Shown here piece after piece: positions 38,497 to 41,721 of a DNA stretch of 41,721 bases. The stretch lies in NCBI GenBank assembly GCA_024710165.1, contig JANJVG010000034.1, forward strand, positions 1-41,721, written 5' to 3'. The notes below the pieces were generated by a model. The model saw only the letters and a list, made by a program, of their open reading frames with translations. It was not told the DNA's origin and did not search any database. Both the position numbers and the translations under genes were made by a program. Source of the stretch: Burkholderiaceae bacterium. GTDB lineage: Bacteria > Pseudomonadota > Gammaproteobacteria > Burkholderiales > Burkholderiaceae_C. Position 1 is the first letter of the stretch. Each line of letters opens with the position of its first letter.

Positions 38497-39204
38497 ATGG
38501 TCAAGAAACTGCAAAAACTCAGCAACGACAAGAAGAAGACGGGCGCCCAGCTGTCGAGCACCGTGAAGGATTCGGCTCAGCAGATCTGGCTGGCCGGTCT
38601 GGGCGCTTTTTCGAAGGCCCAGGAAGAAGGCGGCAAGGTGTTTGATGCCCTGGTGAAGGAGGGGCTGTCGATCCAGCGCAAGACCCAGGCGGTGGCCGAG
38701 GAGAAGATCTCCGAGGCGACCAGCCGCGTGACCAGCATGGCCAGTGACATTGGTTCGCGTGCTGCGGGCCAGTGGGACAAGCTGGAGAACATTTTTGAAG
38801 ACCGCGTGGCGACGGCGCTGTCGAAGCTGGGGGTGCCCACGGCGCATGATATCGATGTGATCAATGCCCGCATTGACGCGCTGGCCAAGAGCCTGGGTAA
38901 GGCGCCCCCGGCGGTCAAGGTGGCACCGGTGAAGGCCGCGCCTGCCAAGAAAGCTGCTGCCAAAAAGACGGCGGCCAAGCCTGCCGCCGCGGTGGCTGCT
39001 GCAGCCAAGCCGGTAGCAAAGAAGGCAGCGGCTCCGCGTGCTGCCAAGGCCCCGGCTGCCAAGGCCGCTCCCGAGGCTGCAGCCGCGAAGCCCGCTGCCA
39101 GGAAGCCGGCCGCCAAGGCTCGCGCACCCTTCCCCAAGGTGGCACCGCGCAGCGCTGAAGCGCCCGCAGTGGCTGCGGCAGCCGACGAGGCGGCCAGCGC
39201 CTGA
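38497..39204 (+). CDS. Phasin family protein with Ala/Lys-rich C-terminal tail (PhaF/PhaI-like)
   Basis: Polyhydroxyalkanoate granule-associated protein of 235 residues. Start ATG 38497 is preceded by GGAGG at ideal distance. Residues 1-125 are the amphipathic helical phasin domain (IWLAGLGAFSKAQEEGGKVF, FDALVKEGLSIQRKTQAVAE, FEDRVATALSKLGVPTAHDI). From about residue 135 the chain is made of AAKK/AAKP-type repeats like histone H1, which in PhaF bind DNA and help distribute granules at division. It is divergent from the acyl reductase and followed by a terminator. The granule core (PHA or other lipid) is not shown by the sequence. Confidence 0.92.
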   Translation: MVKKLQKLSNDKKKTGAQLSSTVKDSAQQIWLAGLGAFSKAQEEGGKVFDALVKEGLSIQRKTQAVAEEKISEATSRVTSMASDIGSRAAGQWDKLENIFEDRVATALSKLGVPTAHDIDVINARIDALAKSLGKAPPAVKVAPVKAAPAKKAAAKKTAAKPAAAVAAAAKPVAKKAAAPRAAKAPAAKAAPEAAAAKPAARKPAAKARAPFPKVAPRSAEAPAVAAAADEAASA

Positions 39205-39229
39205 CCTGGGCCTTGTGCCTGGGCCTTTT

Positions 39230-39264
39230 ACGGCTGTCATGCCTTTGGTGTGACAGCCGTTTTG
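39230..39264 (+). terminator. Rho-independent terminator after the phasin gene
   Basis: ACGGCTGTCA (39230-39239) pairs perfectly with TGACAGCCGT (39251-39260), followed by a short T-run. It begins 25 bp after the phasin stop. The remainder of the 306-bp gap to the TetR gene shows nothing I can call, apart from its ribosome site. Confidence 0.8.
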
Positions 39265-39510
39265 CATTGAACACCCCATGCGCTGTGGAGGATGGCCAGC
39301 GGCAGGCCCTGCAGTCTGCGCCAGCGCGGCTTGGGGTGATGCGCGCTGCGCCGTCGCACCTGGTACCTCGTTCGCGGCCCGGCGGGCGCGGTGCACTGCC
39401 GTTTCGGGGCGGGGTTGAAAATGCGGCAGTGCAGCATTCCTCCCTGCTGAAAACGTCGGTTAGAGTAGCTCCAGAATATCGTTCCAATCGATGCACGAGG
39501 GCCCGTACCC

Positions 39511-40164
39511 ATGGTGAGAAAAGCGCCACGCCGAACCGCTGAACGCATACTGGAGGTCACGCTTGAGCTGTTCAACCGGTTTGGTGAGCCCAACGTGTCG
39601 ACCACGCTGATTTCTGCGGAGCTGCGCATCAGCCCCGGCAATTTGTACTACCACTATCCGGCCAAGGACGAGCTGATCAATGCGCTGTTTGACCGCTATG
39701 AGCGCTCGCTGAACGAGTTGCTGGGCGCCAGCGGGGGCGTGCGCAATGTGGAGGATGCCTGGTTTTTCATGCATACGCTGTTCGAGCGCATCTGGCATTA
39801 CCGGTTTCTGTACCGCGATCTGAATGATTTGCTCTCGAAAAACCGCCGGCTGGAGACGCATTTTCAGTCGGTGCTGAAGAACAAGACCCTGGCGGTGCGC
39901 ACCCTGCTGGACGGCATGGGCCGGGCGGGGGCGCTGCAGATTGATTCGCGTGAGCTCGAACCGACTGCGACCAGCATGGTGGTGGTGCTGACCTACTGGC
40001 TGAGCTTTGAGTACGTGCGCGACCCACGCCGCGCCCTGGAACCCGAAAGTGCCCAGGCGGCCCTGCTGCGCGGGGCGCACCATGTGCTGAACCTGCTGAT
40101 GCCTTACCTGGAGCCGGGCCAGCGGGCCCACCTGCTGCGGCTGGCCAGCGCGTATTGCCCATGA
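39511..40164 (+). CDS. TetR/AcrR-family transcriptional regulator
   Basis: DNA-binding repressor of 217 residues. The N-terminal helix-turn-helix region is RRTAERILEVTLELFNRFGE, then NVSTTLISAELRISPGNLYYHYPAKDELI, the canonical TetR recognition helix with the YYHY signature. The C-terminal ligand domain is helical and unspecific. Start ATG 39511 has GAGGG 8 nt upstream. Its position beside phasin and acyl reductase genes suggests control of lipid or storage genes, but the effector and targets cannot be deduced. Confidence 0.93.
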   Translation: MVRKAPRRTAERILEVTLELFNRFGEPNVSTTLISAELRISPGNLYYHYPAKDELINALFDRYERSLNELLGASGGVRNVEDAWFFMHTLFERIWHYRFLYRDLNDLLSKNRRLETHFQSVLKNKTLAVRTLLDGMGRAGALQIDSRELEPTATSMVVVLTYWLSFEYVRDPRRALEPESAQAALLRGAHHVLNLLMPYLEPGQRAHLLRLASAYCP

Positions 40165-40165
40165 A

Positions 40166-40300
40166 GCATCCCCCTTGTGGCCCTGCGGGCCTTCCCCCCG
40201 ATCTCGCATTGCTACGCAATGCGGGCAGGGGGGATGCCGCCAGCGCGGCGGGGCGGCCCTTGCGCGGGGGCCGCTGGCCCGGGCCGTACCTGGCTCGTGC
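40166..40300. repeat. GC-rich dispersed-type repeat with nested hairpins
   Basis: GCATCCCCC at 40166-40174 is mirrored by GGGGGGATGC at 40228-40237, and inside lies a perfect GCATTGC-TAC-GCAATGC hairpin (40206-40222). The following stretch is almost pure G+C and reads ggcggcccttgcgcgggggcc-like. I recall similar intergenic units in Comamonadaceae genomes. It fills most of the 221-bp gap between the TetR and TPR genes and could serve as a terminator. Confidence 0.6.
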
Positions 40301-40385
40301 GATGCACCATGAAGAACTGCAGCAGTGGTTCTCTTTTCCTTCCGGCCCCGCCGGTAAAAAAACCAACCGACAACGGAGACACACC

Positions 40386-41159
40386 ATGGCGAAATGGACC
40401 CCCTTCCCCCACCCAGGCGACTACCAGTTTGATGCGGCCAGCCTGAAAAAGCAGTGGGCCCGCCTGCACGCCGGCGATGCCGAGCCCTTGCCCAAGGATG
40501 CGGCCGCGCTGCAGGCCTGGGTGCATTTCCACAATGGCGCGTTCCAGCAGGCGGCCGAGGCCGGGATGGCGGCGGGTGGCGCTGGCATGACGGCAGCCAA
40601 CAAGGCCACGGCGATTTATGCCACTTACCTGGAAAAAAAGGAGAAGACGCGCCTGGACCTGTTTTTGCAGGTGGCCGCACAGGCCGAGGCGCAGGCAGCA
40701 GCCGACCCCCAGAATGCCAATGCCTGGTATTGGCACGCCTACGCGCTGGGCCGCTACAGCCAGGGCATCAGCGTGGCCAAGGCGCTGGCACAGGGGCTGG
40801 GCGGGAAGATCAAGGATTCGCTGGAGAAGGCCATTGCCCTGGCGCCGAAACATGCCGATGCGCGCATTGCGCTGGGGGCTTTCCATGCCGAGGTGATCGA
40901 CAAGGTGGGTTCGCTGATTGGCGGCATGACCTACGGCGCCAAGAAGGATACCGGGCTGAAGCTGTTCCAGGAGGCGCTGCGGCTCAACCCCGGCTCGGCC
41001 ATTGCAATGATTGAATACGCCAACGCGCTGGTGATGCTGGATGGCGACAAGAAGATGAAGGAGGCCACTGCGCTTTATGAGCAGGCGGCAGCCTGCACGC
41101 CGCTGGATGCGATGGAGCGCCTGGATGTGGAAATGGCCCAGGCGGAATTAGAAGACTAA
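40386..41159 (+). CDS. TPR-like repeat protein of unknown role
   Basis: Soluble helical protein of 257 residues. Start ATG 40386 has GGAGA 8 nt upstream. Several TPR-like helix pairs are visible: ANAWYWHAYALGRYSQGISV, AIALAPKHADARIALGAFHA and ALRLNPGSAIAMIEYANALV, followed by EATALYEQAAACTPLDAMER. The N-terminus (FPHPGDYQFDAASLKKQWAR) has no signal peptide or membrane segment, so a cytoplasmic scaffold is likely. No catalytic motif is recognised and the neighbours do not define its partner. Confidence 0.88.
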   Translation: MAKWTPFPHPGDYQFDAASLKKQWARLHAGDAEPLPKDAAALQAWVHFHNGAFQQAAEAGMAAGGAGMTAANKATAIYATYLEKKEKTRLDLFLQVAAQAEAQAAADPQNANAWYWHAYALGRYSQGISVAKALAQGLGGKIKDSLEKAIALAPKHADARIALGAFHAEVIDKVGSLIGGMTYGAKKDTGLKLFQEALRLNPGSAIAMIEYANALVMLDGDKKMKEATALYEQAAACTPLDAMERLDVEMAQAELED

Positions 41160-41234
41160 CCGCCTGTGGCGCTTTGCGCGGTGTCTGCTGGCCAGGGCCG
41201 TGCCACTTGCATGGTCCGCGGGCACCACGAGCAA

Positions 41235-41721
41235 TCACACCGGCGATACGCCGAACCGTCGGGCCGCAATCTCCAGCAGGCCATCAAAAATCAGGTTGTC
41301 GACCAGTTCGAAGGGCCGCGTCATGCTGGGTGCCATTTTCCAGCCGGCGCCGCCGGTCATGAGGCAGGCGGGCTCCTGGCCGCAGTGCTGCAGCAGGTGC
41401 TGGTACATGCGCTCGACCGCGCCTGCGATGGCATAGGTGCCGCCGCTGGTCAGCGCGTCGCTGGTGTTGGAGGGGAACAGGCGCACCTCGCCCGTGGGCA
41501 CGTGCAGGCCGGCGGTGCCGCTCTCGAGCGCGCGCAGCATGATGCCGTGGCCCGGCACGATCAGGCCGCCGAGGAAGCGCCCGCTCGTGTCCAGCGCCTC
41601 CACCGTGACGGCCGTGCCCACCATCACCACGACCAGCGGCCGCGCCGGACCCTGCGCCAGCATATGGTGGCGCGCACCAATCATGGCGACCCAACGGTCG
41701 CATCCCAGGCGCGTGGGATGG
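41235..41721 (-). CDS. coaX: Type III pantothenate kinase, C-terminal part (5' end outside window)
   Basis: Catalyses the first step of coenzyme A synthesis, phosphorylation of pantothenate. The frame is open from the right edge to the TGA at 41237-41235. Visible features are the [14 protein letters not shown] substrate-binding stretch at the truncated end, the ASKHA phosphate loop [51 protein letters not shown] and [10 protein letters not shown]. About 162 residues are present, roughly the C-terminal 60% of the usual 255-270. The 75-bp gap to the convergent TPR gene shows nothing specific. Confidence 0.9.
   Translation of the reverse strand, partial: HPTRLGCDRWVAMIGARHHMLAQGPARPLVVVMVGTAVTVEALDTSGRFLGGLIVPGHGIMLRALESGTAGLHVPTGEVRLFPSNTSDALTSGGTYAIAGAVERMYQHLLQHCGQEPACLMTGGAGWKMAPSMTRPFELVDNLIFDGLLEIAARRFGVSPV

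Overview
The window reads as a high-GC chromosome segment from a betaproteobacterium, most likely Burkholderiales/Comamonadaceae (Acidovorax/Hydrogenophaga-like). This rests on the phasin and CoaX types, the fatty acyl reductase, the codon use, and intergenic repeat types that I recall as common in that family. Only the repeats and proteins themselves are seen; the taxonomic placement is inference.

Left part (1-13,651): the 5' part of a group II intron with its reverse transcriptase/maturase lies on the minus strand and is cut by the window edge. It sits directly behind a strong rho-independent terminator. That terminator closes an 11.4-kb minus-strand gene for a giant surface protein of about 3,817 residues, with DUF4214-type modules at the N-terminus, RTX-like Gly/Asp repeats, long internal duplications and a type I secretion-like C-terminus. 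About 615 bp of non-coding DNA with a plausible promoter precede it.

Middle part (13,652-36,021): a long, tightly packed minus-strand cluster makes and exports a surface polysaccharide, probably an ABC-transporter-dependent O-antigen. In transcription order it runs rmlB-rmlD-[vapB-vapC]-rmlA-rmlC-manC-wzm-wzt-methyltransferase-three-domain glycosyltransferase-DUF6311 (gtrC-like)-gtrB-gtrA-fkbM methyltransferase-gmd-rmd-GT4-GT4-acyltransferase. rmlBDAC supply dTDP-L-rhamnose. manC, gmd and rmd supply GDP-D-rhamnose. The GT4 enzymes build the chain. The coiled-coil methyltransferase probably caps it, Wzt with a C-terminal carbohydrate-binding domain recognises the chain, and Wzm/Wzt export it. 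The gtr set and the acyltransferase probably decorate it. Most genes overlap by 1-4 bases. A VapBC toxin-antitoxin pair is embedded between rmlD and rmlA.

Right part (36,124-41,721): a 661-residue two-domain fatty acyl reductase (minus) is divergent from a phasin with an Ala/Lys-rich tail (plus), with a 165-bp MITE-like element between them. A TetR regulator and a TPR-like protein follow on the plus strand. The 3' part of a type III pantothenate kinase gene (minus) is cut by the right edge.

The most notable themes are the giant S-layer-like protein next to a rhamnose O-polysaccharide cluster, the terminator-targeted group II intron, the three-module polymerase with a coiled-coil capping enzyme, and the acyl reductase/phasin lipid-storage pairing.
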